Below the pieces are notes generated by a model. It was given only the letters and a program-made list of their open reading frames with translations, was not told the origin of the DNA and did no database searches. Positions 43,789 to 53,421 of a stretch of 64,000 nucleotides of DNA are shown piece by piece. Positions within the stretch are counted from its first letter, which is position 1; each line of letters opens with the position of its first letter. Both the position numbers and the translations under genes were made by a program. Source of the DNA: CAZOVK01 sp964583165 (GTDB lineage Bacteria; Bacillota; Clostridia; Lachnospirales; WRAX01); NCBI GenBank assembly GCA_964583165.1, contig CAZOVK010000003.1, forward strand, positions 24,423 to 88,422. The letters run 5' to 3'.

Positions 43789-44169
43789 ATGATAATGAAT
43801 GCGCTATACACCCAAAATGACATACTTGGTATGGCAATGCAGGCCGCTTTCGTTCGCAATGACGTTATATCGAACAACGTAGCGAACGCAGATACGCCCG
43901 GTTTTAAGCGTAAAGCCGTCGTGTTTGAGCAATATCTAGAGAAAGCCATAGGCGAAAGACGTAAAACGGGCACAATCGACACTTCACGCGTCCGCGCCGA
44001 AATAGTTATGGACAATCCCGGTTATGCTTATCGCTTAGACGGCAACAACGTAGATATTGAAGAAGAAATGGTCAGACTCTACGCCAATCAAGTTCGCTAT
44101 GATGTCCTCGCGAACTCCGTTATATCCAATTACAGGCGCATTAACGCGGTATTCAACGCGAGAATGTAA
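43789..44169 (+). CDS. flgB: Flagellar basal-body rod protein FlgB
   Basis: Proximal rod protein, 126 residues, exported by the flagellar type III system. Seen: the N-terminal coil AFVRNDVISNNVANADTPGFKRK (parts AFVRND, NNVANADTPGFKRK) and the C-terminal VDIEEEMVRLYANQVRYDVL, the axial coiled coil. ATG 43789 follows GGGGGA; ATG 43795 is also possible. First gene of the flagellar operon, which runs to the window end without a clear terminator. Confidence 0.94.
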   Translation: MIMNALYTQNDILGMAMQAAFVRNDVISNNVANADTPGFKRKAVVFEQYLEKAIGERRKTGTIDTSRVRAEIVMDNPGYAYRLDGNNVDIEEEMVRLYANQVRYDVLANSVISNYRRINAVFNARM

Positions 44170-44203
44170 TTCGTATGGGGCAACACCCGAGAAAGGGGAC
44201 AGT

Positions 44204-44647
44204 ATGGGATTTTTTGACTCGTTATCCGTTTCAGCGACAGGTTTAACCGCCCAACGCATCCGCATGGATGTTATTTCACAGAATATTGCCAATGTAGAAA
44301 CAACAAGAACCGCTCAAGGCGGGGCTTATAAGCGCAAGATTGTTTTATTTCAAGAGGCCGGTAGCTCTAGCTTCCAGTCTGTTTTTGCGAGCGCATTACA
44401 CCGCGTCACTGAGGGCGGTGGTGTTCACGCTTCTAAAGTAGTTGAAGACGAAACACCGGGTACACGTGTCTATGAACCGGGGCATCCTGATGCCGACAAA
44501 GACGGTTATGTAACAAAACCGAACGTAAACATTGTGACAGAAATGGTGAACATGATAAGCGCGACCCGCGCATATGAGGCTAACGTAACATCTATGAACG
44601 CGACAAAAGCCATGATTAGCAAAACTATGGAGATTTCGCGAGGATAA
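44204..44647 (+). CDS. flgC: Flagellar basal-body rod protein FlgC
   Basis: Rod protein of 147 residues. N-terminal MGFFDSLSVSATGLTAQR and MDVISQNIANVETTRT, C-terminal VNIVTEMVNMISATRAYEAN and MISKTMEISRG are the FlgC signatures. ATG 44204 follows AAAGGGGAC; longer in-frame readings overlap flgB and are shadows. Lies between flgB and fliE as in most Firmicutes. Confidence 0.95.
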   Translation: MGFFDSLSVSATGLTAQRIRMDVISQNIANVETTRTAQGGAYKRKIVLFQEAGSSSFQSVFASALHRVTEGGGVHASKVVEDETPGTRVYEPGHPDADKDGYVTKPNVNIVTEMVNMISATRAYEANVTSMNATKAMISKTMEISRG

Positions 44648-44671
44648 TAATCCATAACTAAGAGGTTGACT

Positions 44672-44980
44672 ATGAACATAAACGCTATTTCAACATATAA
44701 CGCAATGCCACTGCCTCAGGTCAAGACAGCCGAAGTAACAGACCAACCCAAAACGGGTTTCGCGGCGATTTTTGACGCATACATGGGGCTTGTTGACCAG
44801 ACTTCAGCGCTGAACGCCGAGGCGGACGCGCTGCAAGTGGATTTTGCTTTAGGGAAAACGGATGACTTTGTGACGCTTAGTTTGCTACAGGAAAAAGCGC
44901 TCGCGTCCGTGAACTTTACTGTTCAAGTGACGAATAAACTGCTATCGGCGTACCAAGAGATTATGAGAATTTCGATGTAA
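44672..44980 (+). CDS. fliE: Flagellar hook-basal body protein FliE
   Basis: Small adaptor of 102 residues joining the MS ring to the rod. Seen: GFAAIFDAYMGLVDQTSALN and the C-terminal LLQEKALASVNFTVQVTNKL and AYQEIMRISM, typical of FliE. ATG 44672 follows AGAGG by seven bases; a TTG six bases upstream overlaps the site. Confidence 0.92.
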   Translation: MNINAISTYNAMPLPQVKTAEVTDQPKTGFAAIFDAYMGLVDQTSALNAEADALQVDFALGKTDDFVTLSLLQEKALASVNFTVQVTNKLLSAYQEIMRISM

Positions 44981-45036
44981 TTACGTAAGTGCATGATATA
45001 TTGCAAGCGTTATTGGTGCATTCATGAGGTGGTGCA

Positions 45037-46686
45037 ATGGTTGAGCGTCTGCGTTCATCCTTTTCCAAGCTTTGGGATAGGTGGAACGGTCTTGAAAGAA
45101 AGAATAAAATCCGCATAATAACGATAACGGTTTTGTTGATTATGGCAATGGTGCTCATGGTCTATTTGGCATTGCGTCCACAAAAAGTTCCGCTATTCAA
45201 CAACCTTGATTATCCGACAATGGTGAGCATTCAGGAGAAGCTTCTGGCCGACAAGGGCATTCAAACCTGGATTACCAATTCAGGTACGTTACAGGTTGAC
45301 GTCAAGAACGTGAACGCCGGCCGTGCCTATGTAGAAACAGAAGGGCTTCTCAGCTCGAAAGAGTTTACGTATGCGGACGCGTTGAACTATTCTACCATGT
45401 CAACGACGGAAACGATAAAGAACGAGAACCTGAAACAGGCAAAACAAACCGAACTGGGCGCTATGCTTAGGCTGTTTAAGGGCGTATCGGGCGCTAGTGT
45501 CAAGCTCTATATACCCAATACAACGAGTTACTTCATTGATATGGGTGAAGCAAAAGAGAGTACGGCAATGGTCTTGCTTACGATAAACTCCCAATTCGAT
45601 AAAGGTCAAGGCGAAAACATCGCGCGCGCCGTTTCGCGTTCGGTTGTGAACCTCAAAATGGAAAACATCGAGATTCTCGACCAATACGCGAATATCATCT
45701 TCTCGGGCATGTCACAGGTTGGCGGCAGTTCCAGCGCGCTTACTCAAATAGAAGCCAAAGAGCGATATGAAGCGCGTTTGGCACAGAGCATACGCGCAAT
45801 GTTAGCGCTTTATGCTTCACAGATTCAGTGTTTCGGCAACATCGTGCTAGACTGGACGAATACGTCAGAGCATATGACGATTCTCTCCAGCCCAACGGGA
45901 GCTGATGCCGCACAGGGTGTGGTGACCTCTGAACAGACAGAAAATACAAAGGCATCGGGTGTAACACCGAACGCCGCCCCGGGTATGGACTCGAACAACG
46001 CCCAGTCAGGCACTTATCAGACGGGCAACAGCGAACAGTCCAGCGCCAGCTCAAATAGCGCGACCCGCAACTATGCCTATAACGTGACCGAAACAACGAA
46101 GGACGGCGCAGTGGGCGTTCTAGTGCCCGAAGCGTCCAGCTTCTCTATCATTTTATATGATGAAAATATCTTAGAAGAGGACTTCCTCACGCGCAACAAC
46201 ATGCTCGGCGGACTTACGTGGGAACAGTTCAAGAACCAGAATGACGGCAAGAAAACCCTTCGCACTGACATTGACGACCAGCTTATTTCGCTCATACAGA
46301 ACGGTCTTGGCATTAACAATGTTCAGCTTATCGGTTATACGGTTAATGTTTGTGTTGATAAGGTGGTCAAACCGCTTGCGATTGAACAGATTGTCATGTT
46401 CTCAATTCTTGCGCTTCTGATTCTGCTTCTCGCAATGGCGTTGCTTCGCGTTACGAAACCCGACGAGATTTCTATTGCCGAACCCGAGCTTACGGTTAAG
46501 GATTTGCTGATTTCCACACAAATAGAAGAGGCGCAAGAAGCCGAACAGGCAGAATCCCAGAAATTGGCGGCTATAGCCTTGCAGCAGGAATCCCAGACTA
46601 AACAGCAGATAGATAAGTTTGTTGACGAGAAACCCGAGCTTGTCGCGCAGTTAATGCGTAACTGGCTCAACGACGATTGGGACTAA
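45037..46686 (+). CDS. fliF: Flagellar MS-ring protein FliF
   Basis: MS-ring protein of 549 residues. TM1 about 25-47, ring-building motifs in the periplasmic part (FNNLDYPTMVSIQEKL, ARLAQSIRAMLALY), a low-complexity Ser/Asn/Gln stretch about 290-345, TM2 about 453-474 and the C-terminal FliG-binding tail KPELVAQLMRNWLNDD. ATG 45037 follows GAGGTGG. Anchor of the basal body, assembled before the C ring (fliG, fliM, fliY). Confidence 0.95.
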   Translation: MVERLRSSFSKLWDRWNGLERKNKIRIITITVLLIMAMVLMVYLALRPQKVPLFNNLDYPTMVSIQEKLLADKGIQTWITNSGTLQVDVKNVNAGRAYVETEGLLSSKEFTYADALNYSTMSTTETIKNENLKQAKQTELGAMLRLFKGVSGASVKLYIPNTTSYFIDMGEAKESTAMVLLTINSQFDKGQGENIARAVSRSVVNLKMENIEILDQYANIIFSGMSQVGGSSSALTQIEAKERYEARLAQSIRAMLALYASQIQCFGNIVLDWTNTSEHMTILSSPTGADAAQGVVTSEQTENTKASGVTPNAAPGMDSNNAQSGTYQTGNSEQSSASSNSATRNYAYNVTETTKDGAVGVLVPEASSFSIILYDENILEEDFLTRNNMLGGLTWEQFKNQNDGKKTLRTDIDDQLISLIQNGLGINNVQLIGYTVNVCVDKVVKPLAIEQIVMFSILALLILLLAMALLRVTKPDEISIAEPELTVKDLLISTQIEEAQEAEQAESQKLAAIALQQESQTKQQIDKFVDEKPELVAQLMRNWLNDDWD

Positions 46687-46698
46687 GGGGGGTTAGTT

Positions 46699-47724
46699 AT
46701 GGCTCCGGATGCAACGCTGGAAATGACCGGGCGCGAAAAGGCGGCTATTCTTCTGATAACGCTTGGCCCCGAGAAGAGCGCGAAGATATTCAAGCACCTT
46801 AAAGAAGAAGAGATAGAACAACTCACTTTAGAGATTGCGAACACGTCGTTGATACTGCCCGAGGTCAAAGAGCGCGTACTGGAAGAGTTTTACAACGTGT
46901 GCGTCGCCCAGCAGTACATTACGGAGGGCGGCTTGCCCTACGCGCGTTCGATTCTCGAAAAGGCAATGGGTTCAGACCGCGCTTACGAGATTATCTCAAA
47001 GCTTACTATGAGCCTCAAGGTTCGCCCGTTTGACTTTGTCAGAAAGGCCGACCCGACACAGATACTGAACTTCATACAGAATGAACACCCGCAGGTTATC
47101 GCGCTGATTTTAGCGTACTTGCGCCCCGCGCAGGCGGCGGCGGTTCTGGCTGAATTATCGCCCGAGAAACAGGCGGATGTCGCAAAGCGTATCGCGATTA
47201 TGAACTCTACTTCCCCCGATGTTATCAAGGAGGTTGAGAGGGTTTTGGAGAAGAAACTAAGCTCGCTGATGACAGACGACTTCACGCATGTCGGTGGTGT
47301 CGATTCGGTTGTCGAGATTTTGAATGCGGCAGACCGCGCTACAGAGAAAAACATACTCGAAACACTCGAAGTCGAAGAAGCGGAACTGTCAGAGGAAATC
47401 AAGAAAAAGATGTTTGTATTCGAGGACATCGTCACGCTCGATTCGCGTTCTGTGCGCCGTATTCTTATGCAGACAGATTCGTTCAGCACAACAGACCTCG
47501 CAACAGCGCTCAAGGGCGCGCCCGAAGCGGTCAAGGACGTTGTTCTGGCGAACGTGTCAAAGCGTATGGCGGCTATGATTCAAGAAGAAATGGACTTCCT
47601 TGGCCCCGTTCGCAAAGGCGAAGTGGACGAAGCGCAACAAAAGATTGTCAATGTTATCAGACACTTGCAAGAAACGAACGAGATTATTATCGCACGCGGT
47701 GGCGGCGACGAGCTTATTGTCTAA
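46699..47724 (+). CDS. fliG: Flagellar motor switch protein FliG
   Basis: C-ring rotor protein of 341 residues. Seen: N-terminal FliF-binding domain (REKAAILLITLGPEKSAKIF), middle EHPQVIALILAYL with the FliM-binding EHPQ motif near 129-132, and the C-terminal torque helix region with charged residues (DLATALKGAPEAVKDVVLAN, then RMAAMIQEEMDFLGPVR). ATG 46699 follows GGGGGG. The extra tail GGGDELIV is typical of Firmicutes. Confidence 0.96.
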   Translation: MAPDATLEMTGREKAAILLITLGPEKSAKIFKHLKEEEIEQLTLEIANTSLILPEVKERVLEEFYNVCVAQQYITEGGLPYARSILEKAMGSDRAYEIISKLTMSLKVRPFDFVRKADPTQILNFIQNEHPQVIALILAYLRPAQAAAVLAELSPEKQADVAKRIAIMNSTSPDVIKEVERVLEKKLSSLMTDDFTHVGGVDSVVEILNAADRATEKNILETLEVEEAELSEEIKKKMFVFEDIVTLDSRSVRRILMQTDSFSTTDLATALKGAPEAVKDVVLANVSKRMAAMIQEEMDFLGPVRKGEVDEAQQKIVNVIRHLQETNEIIIARGGGDELIV

Positions 47725-47747
47725 CCGCATAACGGGGAGGTGAGGTT

Positions 47748-48497
47748 TTGTCGAGAGTATTAAAGGGCGCTCATGTAAATATCGCGGAAGACAGTCGACG
47801 TTTGGCGGCGGCGTATTACCCTGCGCATTATCAGCCTGAACCCGAGGTCATACCCGAAGAACCCGTTGCCGACCCGCAAGATGAGGTTGATAAAATCATA
47901 GCCGAGGCCCACGCGAATGCGAAACAGCTAATCCATGATGCGGAGTTTAAGGCAGAGGGCATCACATACAATGCAGAAGCTGAAGCCGCTCAGTTGAAGG
48001 AACAGGCACGGCGCGACGGGCATACCCAGGGTTATCAAGAGGGTTTGGCGAAGGGCACGGCCGAGGGTGAGAACATCAAACACGAAGCGCAGGCGCTCTA
48101 CGAGCGCACAATTCGTGAGCGTGACGAGATTATTGAGCAAACAGAGCCTGCAATAGTTGAGCTTGTTATGAAACTGGTTGAGAAGCTCACGACAGATATT
48201 AGTATGCTTGAACCCGGAGTAGTCGTGAACCTCATTAAACAGGGCTTAAATGACGCGACAATTACGGGTAAGATTATAATACACGTGTCGGAGGCAGATT
48301 TTGACACCGTGAACGCGAAGAAGGACGACATCAAGCGCTCGGTTGAGGGCGGCGTTGACATTGAGATTGTGAAAGACCTGTCAATGCAGAGGCTTGACTG
48401 TATCATCGAAACGGCGTTCGGCAATATCGATTGTAGCTTGGACGGGCAACTTACGCAACTAAAGACCAGTTTGAAGTTCATCTTGGCGGCGCACTAA
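47748..48497 (+). CDS. fliH: Flagellar assembly protein FliH
   Basis: Regulator of the FliI ATPase, 249 residues. N-terminal MSRVLKGAHVNI, a long coiled coil (about 45-140) rich in Ala/Glu/Lys with GxxxG-like glycines (GYQEGLAKGTAEGE), and the C-terminal V-ATPase E-subunit-like domain LVMKLVEKLTTDISMLEPGV. TTG 47748 follows GGGGAGGTG. Normally followed directly by fliI; here another gene intervenes. Confidence 0.92.
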   Translation: MSRVLKGAHVNIAEDSRRLAAAYYPAHYQPEPEVIPEEPVADPQDEVDKIIAEAHANAKQLIHDAEFKAEGITYNAEAEAAQLKEQARRDGHTQGYQEGLAKGTAEGENIKHEAQALYERTIRERDEIIEQTEPAIVELVMKLVEKLTTDISMLEPGVVVNLIKQGLNDATITGKIIIHVSEADFDTVNAKKDDIKRSVEGGVDIEIVKDLSMQRLDCIIETAFGNIDCSLDGQLTQLKTSLKFILAAH

Positions 48498-48522
48498 AAA
48501 CTCTCGCGGAGGGCATATAATT

Positions 48523-49437
48523 ATGAAGAAACTCGTGATAGTTTGTCTAATGACTCTAGCTCTTACGTTGAGTTTCGCGATAACGGCATTAGCTGAAGAA
48601 CAGAATATCTCGTGGATTGAAAATCAGCCTGTAATTGAGATTATTCCTGTTGAGCAAAGCCCGTACTTGATGTTTGAGCTGTACTGCTTCGACAACCCGA
48701 TGTATGTTGTTGAGGGTTTGGCGTTAGAGTCGGCGACATTGCTTATGGTAAACGGGAGTTTCGTACCGGGGTTGATTCAGGTAGTTGAAGATAAGTCGCT
48801 GATTCCTGTACGTGTGGTTAGCGAGTTACTCGGCGCGAAGGTTGACTGGGATGGCGGCAAGCAAGTGACTATAACGAATAACGGCATTGTCGCACAGCTC
48901 GTTTTCGACAGCAAAGACGCATATGTGAACGATGAGCAAGTGATTTTGGATGTTCCCGCGACAGTTATTGACGACACGACATATGTACCCGCGGGTTTTG
49001 TTGAGAAGATATTGGGCGCAACGGTTGACCATATATCTGACCTGAAATTCGGCACAGATTTTGATTACATGAATAATGTTGATGTTGTGGTGATTGATAA
49101 GCCGGATGAAGGGGCTACTACAGCGGATGAAGCTAAGGTTTTGCTGGACGAGTGGATTCCTGACCATTATCGGGCGTTCAGTGAATATTTGACAAAACTT
49201 GGCGAACCCACGATTAACATGGACGAGAACGCCCCCGGGAAGTTGACATATATCGGCGAAACACTTGGCAGATATTACCTCTTTTCATGCGAGGGCAAAG
49301 AACGCTTCAACATTCTGTTTAACAAGTATAGTAATTATTTCTTTTCAGTGAATGCCGAAAACGAGTACTTCGGCATATACGCTCAACTGGCGTTCATACA
49401 GAATAACTACTTGGAAGATGGCAATGGCAACGATTAG
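48523..49437 (+). CDS. Secreted copper-amine-oxidase-N (stalk) domain protein inside the flagellar operon
   Basis: A 304-residue exported protein with a signal peptide (about 1-25, LSFAITALAEE) and a stalk module about 90-170 (VNGSFVPGLIQVVEDKSLIP, VRVVSELLGAKVDWDGGKQV, TTYVPAGFVEKILGATVDH). The C-terminal half (DEWIPDHYRAFSEYLTKLGE, RYYLFSCEGKERFNILF) is not recognised. ATG 48523 follows GCGGAGGG. It lies between fliH and fliI and overlaps fliI by 14 bases, so it is expressed with the export apparatus. It shares its stalk module with the protein at 34004-34972. A role at the flagellar base or in the surrounding wall is inference. Confidence 0.8.
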   Translation: MKKLVIVCLMTLALTLSFAITALAEEQNISWIENQPVIEIIPVEQSPYLMFELYCFDNPMYVVEGLALESATLLMVNGSFVPGLIQVVEDKSLIPVRVVSELLGAKVDWDGGKQVTITNNGIVAQLVFDSKDAYVNDEQVILDVPATVIDDTTYVPAGFVEKILGATVDHISDLKFGTDFDYMNNVDVVVIDKPDEGATTADEAKVLLDEWIPDHYRAFSEYLTKLGEPTINMDENAPGKLTYIGETLGRYYLFSCEGKERFNILFNKYSNYFFSVNAENEYFGIYAQLAFIQNNYLEDGNGND

Positions 49438-50755
49438 GGAATATAACCCGCCCGATTTATCCAAATATTCGGGCGTTTTGTCGAAGAATTTCATAAGGCG
49501 ATTGGGGCGCGTGTCACAGGTTGTCGGGCTGACGATTGAATCCATTGGCCCAGACGTTCGCGTAGGCAACATCTGCAACATACGCGCGAATAAACGTGCC
49601 GAACCTGTTGTCGCCGAAGTCGTAGGCTTTAAGGACAACAAAATTCTGCTCATGCCGCTTGGCAACATGCAGGGTGTTGGGCCGGGCAGTATTGTTGAAG
49701 CTACGGATACATCGCTTAGGGTCAATGTTTCTGACGATTTGTTGGGGCGCGTGTTGAACGGCATTGGCGAGCCTATGGACGACAAACCCGCGCTTGTGGG
49801 TGGAACGCCGTTCGCCGTATCTAATGAACCGCCGAACCCGCTCACGCGCAAGCGCATAGCCGAGCCGTTGACAATGGGCGTTAAGGCGATTGACGGTATG
49901 TTAACGATTGGTAAAGGTCAACGTGTCGGCATTTTCGCGGGTAGCGGAGTTGGAAAATCGACACTTATGGGTATGATTGCGCGAAACACCCACGCAGACG
50001 TGAACGTAATCGCGCTGATTGGCGAACGCGGGCGTGAGGTGCGCGAGTTCTTGGAGAAGGACTTGGGCGAAGAGGGTTTGAAGCGTTCGGTACTCGTAAT
50101 TGCGACATCTGACCAGCCCGCGCTTGTGCGCGTTAAGGCGACGGAAGTAGCAATGAGTATCGCCGAGTATTTCCGTTCGCGCGGCAAGGATGTTATGTTG
50201 TTGATGGACTCACTGACGCGTTTCGCTATGGCACAGCGCGAAGTGGGGCTTGCCGTTGGTGAACCGCCTGTTTCACGTGGATATACGCCGAGTGTATTTG
50301 CGATGATGCCAAGATTGCTTGAACGCGCGGGAACTTCTGACGTTGGTTCTATAACGGGGTTGTTTACGGTTCTCGTTGACGGCGACGATATGACCGAGCT
50401 TGTCACCGACACAGCACGCGGTATTCTGGATGGACATATAGTACTAAACAGAAAACTTGCGAACAAGAACCATTACCCCGCGATTGACGTTATGGCGAGT
50501 GTATCGCGCGTAATGTCAGATATAGTGAGCAAAGACCATAAGCGCATGGCTAACGAAATCCGCAAGCTTATGGCTGTCTATAACGACGCGGAGGACTTGA
50601 TAAACATCGGCGCGTATGTGGCAGGTACGAACGCAGACATTGACTACGCTGTGTCTAAACACCCCGCGATTATTGACTTTCTCACGCAGGAAACGCATGA
50701 CAAGTTTACGTACGACCAGACAGAAAGTATTATGAGCGCGATAATTAACGGTTAG
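49424..50755 (+). CDS. fliI: Flagellum-specific ATP synthase FliI
   Basis: Export ATPase of 443 residues, F1-beta-like hexamer. Seen: Walker A GSGVGKSTLMGM near 167-178, GERGREVREF, Walker B VMLLMDSLTRFAMAQRE with the catalytic glutamate, and GEPPVSRGYTPSVF. ATG 49424 lies six bases after GGAAG, inside the end of the upstream gene; ATG 49418 directly abuts that site. Works with FliH and FliJ at the export gate. Confidence 0.96.
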   Translation: MATIREYNPPDLSKYSGVLSKNFIRRLGRVSQVVGLTIESIGPDVRVGNICNIRANKRAEPVVAEVVGFKDNKILLMPLGNMQGVGPGSIVEATDTSLRVNVSDDLLGRVLNGIGEPMDDKPALVGGTPFAVSNEPPNPLTRKRIAEPLTMGVKAIDGMLTIGKGQRVGIFAGSGVGKSTLMGMIARNTHADVNVIALIGERGREVREFLEKDLGEEGLKRSVLVIATSDQPALVRVKATEVAMSIAEYFRSRGKDVMLLMDSLTRFAMAQREVGLAVGEPPVSRGYTPSVFAMMPRLLERAGTSDVGSITGLFTVLVDGDDMTELVTDTARGILDGHIVLNRKLANKNHYPAIDVMASVSRVMSDIVSKDHKRMANEIRKLMAVYNDAEDLINIGAYVAGTNADIDYAVSKHPAIIDFLTQETHDKFTYDQTESIMSAIING

Positions 50756-50762
50756 GTGCGAT

Positions 50763-51206
50763 ATGGCAAAATTCGTTTTTAGGCTTGCAGGGCTTCTGTC
50801 GCTCAAAGAAAAGATTGAGAAGCGCCGCGAGAACGAGTACGGCGCGGCATTAGCGGCTCTTGAGCGCGAGCGCGAGAAACTCGCGGAGTTGGAAAATGAG
50901 TTGGCGCAAACAGTCGAGGAGTTACGGGAGTTTGTTCAGAAATCGGCCAGAAGTGACACAATCGCGCAGTACAACGCCTATATCGAGTTGGTTAAAAAGC
51001 GTATAAAGGCGCAAATCAAGGCGATTCAAGACGCAGAAGAATTCGCTGAACAGGCGCGGCTTACGCTAGTTGAGGCGATGAAAGAGCGCAAGACGCTAGA
51101 AACCTTGAAAGAAAAAGACTTTGAAAGCTATAAGGAAGAAGAAAAACGCTTGGAACAGAAGGTTTTAGACGAGGTTGTGAGTTACAAATATTCAACGCGT
51201 GACTAG
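50763..51206 (+). CDS. fliJ: Flagellar export chaperone FliJ
   Basis: A 147-residue antiparallel coiled-coil protein. KFVFRLAGLLSLKEKIEKRRE at the start (part FRLAGLLSLKEKIEK) and heptads of Glu/Leu/Lys throughout are typical of Firmicutes FliJ. ATG 50763 is eight bases after the fliI stop, with TAGGTG upstream. Couples FliI to FlhA and recycles chaperones. Confidence 0.9.
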   Translation: MAKFVFRLAGLLSLKEKIEKRRENEYGAALAALEREREKLAELENELAQTVEELREFVQKSARSDTIAQYNAYIELVKKRIKAQIKAIQDAEEFAEQARLTLVEAMKERKTLETLKEKDFESYKEEEKRLEQKVLDEVVSYKYSTRD

Positions 51207-51253
51207 TTTCTTCCTAAATTATATATGATTTCTGATGAAGGACGGGATGTGAC

Positions 51254-52042
51254 ATGGCTGCCGCAGCTCCAACGGTAAAAACGCAACCGGAAACCGATAA
51301 CCCAAACACAAAGGCCGCGCCGACACCTGCGCCGCCGACCGTGCCCGTGAAACCTCGCAAGGAGAAGAAGCGCAGTGCCTTACCCGCGATTCTTGGCATT
51401 CTTGTCGCGCTGTTGATAGTGGGCGCGGGTGTGGCGATTATCGGCTTTAATGCGCTCGGTATTAGAGATAGGTATCTGACCGACATCTTGAAGAATATCC
51501 CGATTGTGAATAATCTATTACCCGCCGAAGCCGTGAATGTTCCGCCTACTGTGTCTGTTGAGGACTTGCAGAGACAGATTACGGAGTTGACTAATCAAGT
51601 GGGTCAACTAACCGAGCAGAATAAGTCACTTTCGGATAAGAATAATATATACCTACAGCAACTCGAACAACTACAAAAAGTAGAAGCGCAACAACAGCAG
51701 TTTGTACAGGATAAGGCGCAATTCGACGAGATGATAGCCCTCAAAGACCCGAACGCGTACCGACAGTTTTATCAGAGTGTAGACCCGACACACGCCGAGG
51801 AGCTTTACAAACAGGTGGTCCAGATTTCCCAGAACATGGCAGAGGTCAACAAGTATGTGGCGGCGTTTGCGGATATGGATGCGGGGAACGCGGCCGCGAT
51901 TTTAGAGGAGCTTTTGACGGGTGATTTGAACTTGGTTGTAGAAATTCTAAAGAACACCGATTCAACGGTTTGCGGCGAGATTCTGGCCGCCATGACACCG
52001 GCCAACGCGGCGAAAGTGACAAAACGCATGTCGCCGTTCTAA
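51254..52042 (+). CDS. YlxF-like protein with MgtE-N-type C-terminal domain
   Basis: A 262-residue membrane protein. Cytoplasmic Pro/Ala/Lys-rich N-terminus (1-45), one TM helix about 46-72 (ILGILVALLIVGAGVAIIGF), a coiled coil about 105-165 and a C-terminal MgtE-N-type helical domain (YVAAFADMDAGNAAAILEEL, EILAAMTPANAAKVTKRM). Same place and layout as Bacillus ylxF between fliJ and fliK, and related to MotE stator chaperones. ATG 51254 follows GGGATG weakly. A role in motor or stator assembly is family-based. Confidence 0.82.
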   Translation: MAAAAPTVKTQPETDNPNTKAAPTPAPPTVPVKPRKEKKRSALPAILGILVALLIVGAGVAIIGFNALGIRDRYLTDILKNIPIVNNLLPAEAVNVPPTVSVEDLQRQITELTNQVGQLTEQNKSLSDKNNIYLQQLEQLQKVEAQQQQFVQDKAQFDEMIALKDPNAYRQFYQSVDPTHAEELYKQVVQISQNMAEVNKYVAAFADMDAGNAAAILEELLTGDLNLVVEILKNTDSTVCGEILAAMTPANAAKVTKRMSPF

Positions 52043-52078
52043 ATAAATGGCAAAACAACACTGAAAGGAGGTGAAAAA

Positions 52079-53404
52079 ATGAAGATAACGACAGCATTGA
52101 TGGAGAAGATGAGCACGGCAAGGGGCAGTTTATTGCCAATGCAACCAGCTACCCAAAGTAAGGGTTTCGAGCAGGTGCTTAGGCGTTCTACTGACACGAA
52201 GCAAGACGATGTTGAGCAGACACAGAGAACCCATGTGGCGCAGAAGGCTAATAACGCAACTAAGGCGGAAAAAACGGAGAAAACCGAGAAACCTGCCGAA
52301 CTTCCAAGCGATGACGCGCTGAAAACCACTGACGGCGTTAATGAAAGCGCGACAGTTAAAGATGAAGCGGTCAAAGAGGAGCCGAAGAATCAAGATGAGG
52401 CCATGACAGCTATTGCGCAGATTTTGGGCGTTAGCGCGGAAGCTTTACGCGCATTGCTGGAGCAGTTGAACATGAACATCGAAGATTTGGCGAAGCCCGA
52501 GAACCTTCGGATATTCTTTGAAGCCGTTAAGGAAGTGGCAACACCGCTTGAACTGCTGAATGTCCCGAATATTGCGCAGGAAATGTCGGAAGTTAAAACC
52601 ATAGCCGAAGCATTCGCGACGTATTTGGAAGCTGAACAACCCGAGGTCGTTCAGGTGGCAACGACAACAGAGATACGCCCCGCATCGCGCTTTCAATCTG
52701 ATGCCTTTACGAAAGTGGAGAGCACAGCGGCAGTACCCGAGCAGGGTGAACAAGTAACAATAGCCGCCCCACCGCAACAGACCGAGCAGAACACAGATGA
52801 TACCGAGTCTCACGATAAGCCCCAAGCGCAAATAATAACGCCTAACCCGAATATCGCCCAACAGCCCGAGGAAATGCCGATAGAGGTTGACGCGAATCTT
52901 GCGGGCGCTCAGGTGCAATTCGACACGAATGTGCCACGCGTTGAGGCGTTCAAGGCAGAACCGATTCAGGCTGCTGCGCGTGAGGTCATCGAGCAGGTGA
53001 CGGAACGCATCAAGGTAGAGTTCCGCGCTGACAACACGACAGAGATTAAGATGACTTTGAAGCCCGAGAGTTTGGGCGAGGTCAGCTTAAAGATTATGAC
53101 GAACAACGGCATTATCACGGCTCAGTTTTTGGCCGAGAGCCAGCGTGTGAAGGAAGTTCTTGAATCGGGGTTTAATCAGCTTCGCGACGCGCTCAATGAG
53201 CAGGGTATAGCTGTTACGGCGCTTTCGGTTGAAGTGGGCGGCGAGCGCGAACAAAATTCTCGCATGGCGCAATTCCGCGAGCAACAAAACCGCGTGCAAG
53301 GTCGAAGAATCCGCATAAACGGAACGTCGAATCATCCAGAATTGGTTGAGGAAGAGCCGGAGAAACAGCGCGACATAGAAGCTAAGGTTGACATCAGTAT
53401 TTAA
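52079..53404 (+). CDS. fliK: Flagellar hook-length control protein FliK
   Basis: Secreted molecular ruler of 441 residues. Long variable, Glu/Lys/Gln-rich N-terminal part (1-300) and a conserved C-terminal Flg_hook domain: EIKMTLKPESLGEVSLKIM near 318-336, then AESQRVKEVLESGFNQLRDA and GIAVTALSVEV, which switch export specificity via FlhB. ATG 52079 follows a perfect AAAGGAGGTG. Precedes flgD, as expected. Confidence 0.92.
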   Translation: MKITTALMEKMSTARGSLLPMQPATQSKGFEQVLRRSTDTKQDDVEQTQRTHVAQKANNATKAEKTEKTEKPAELPSDDALKTTDGVNESATVKDEAVKEEPKNQDEAMTAIAQILGVSAEALRALLEQLNMNIEDLAKPENLRIFFEAVKEVATPLELLNVPNIAQEMSEVKTIAEAFATYLEAEQPEVVQVATTTEIRPASRFQSDAFTKVESTAAVPEQGEQVTIAAPPQQTEQNTDDTESHDKPQAQIITPNPNIAQQPEEMPIEVDANLAGAQVQFDTNVPRVEAFKAEPIQAAAREVIEQVTERIKVEFRADNTTEIKMTLKPESLGEVSLKIMTNNGIITAQFLAESQRVKEVLESGFNQLRDALNEQGIAVTALSVEVGGEREQNSRMAQFREQQNRVQGRRIRINGTSNHPELVEEEPEKQRDIEAKVDISI

Positions 53405-53421
53405 GTATTAGAGGTGATGAA

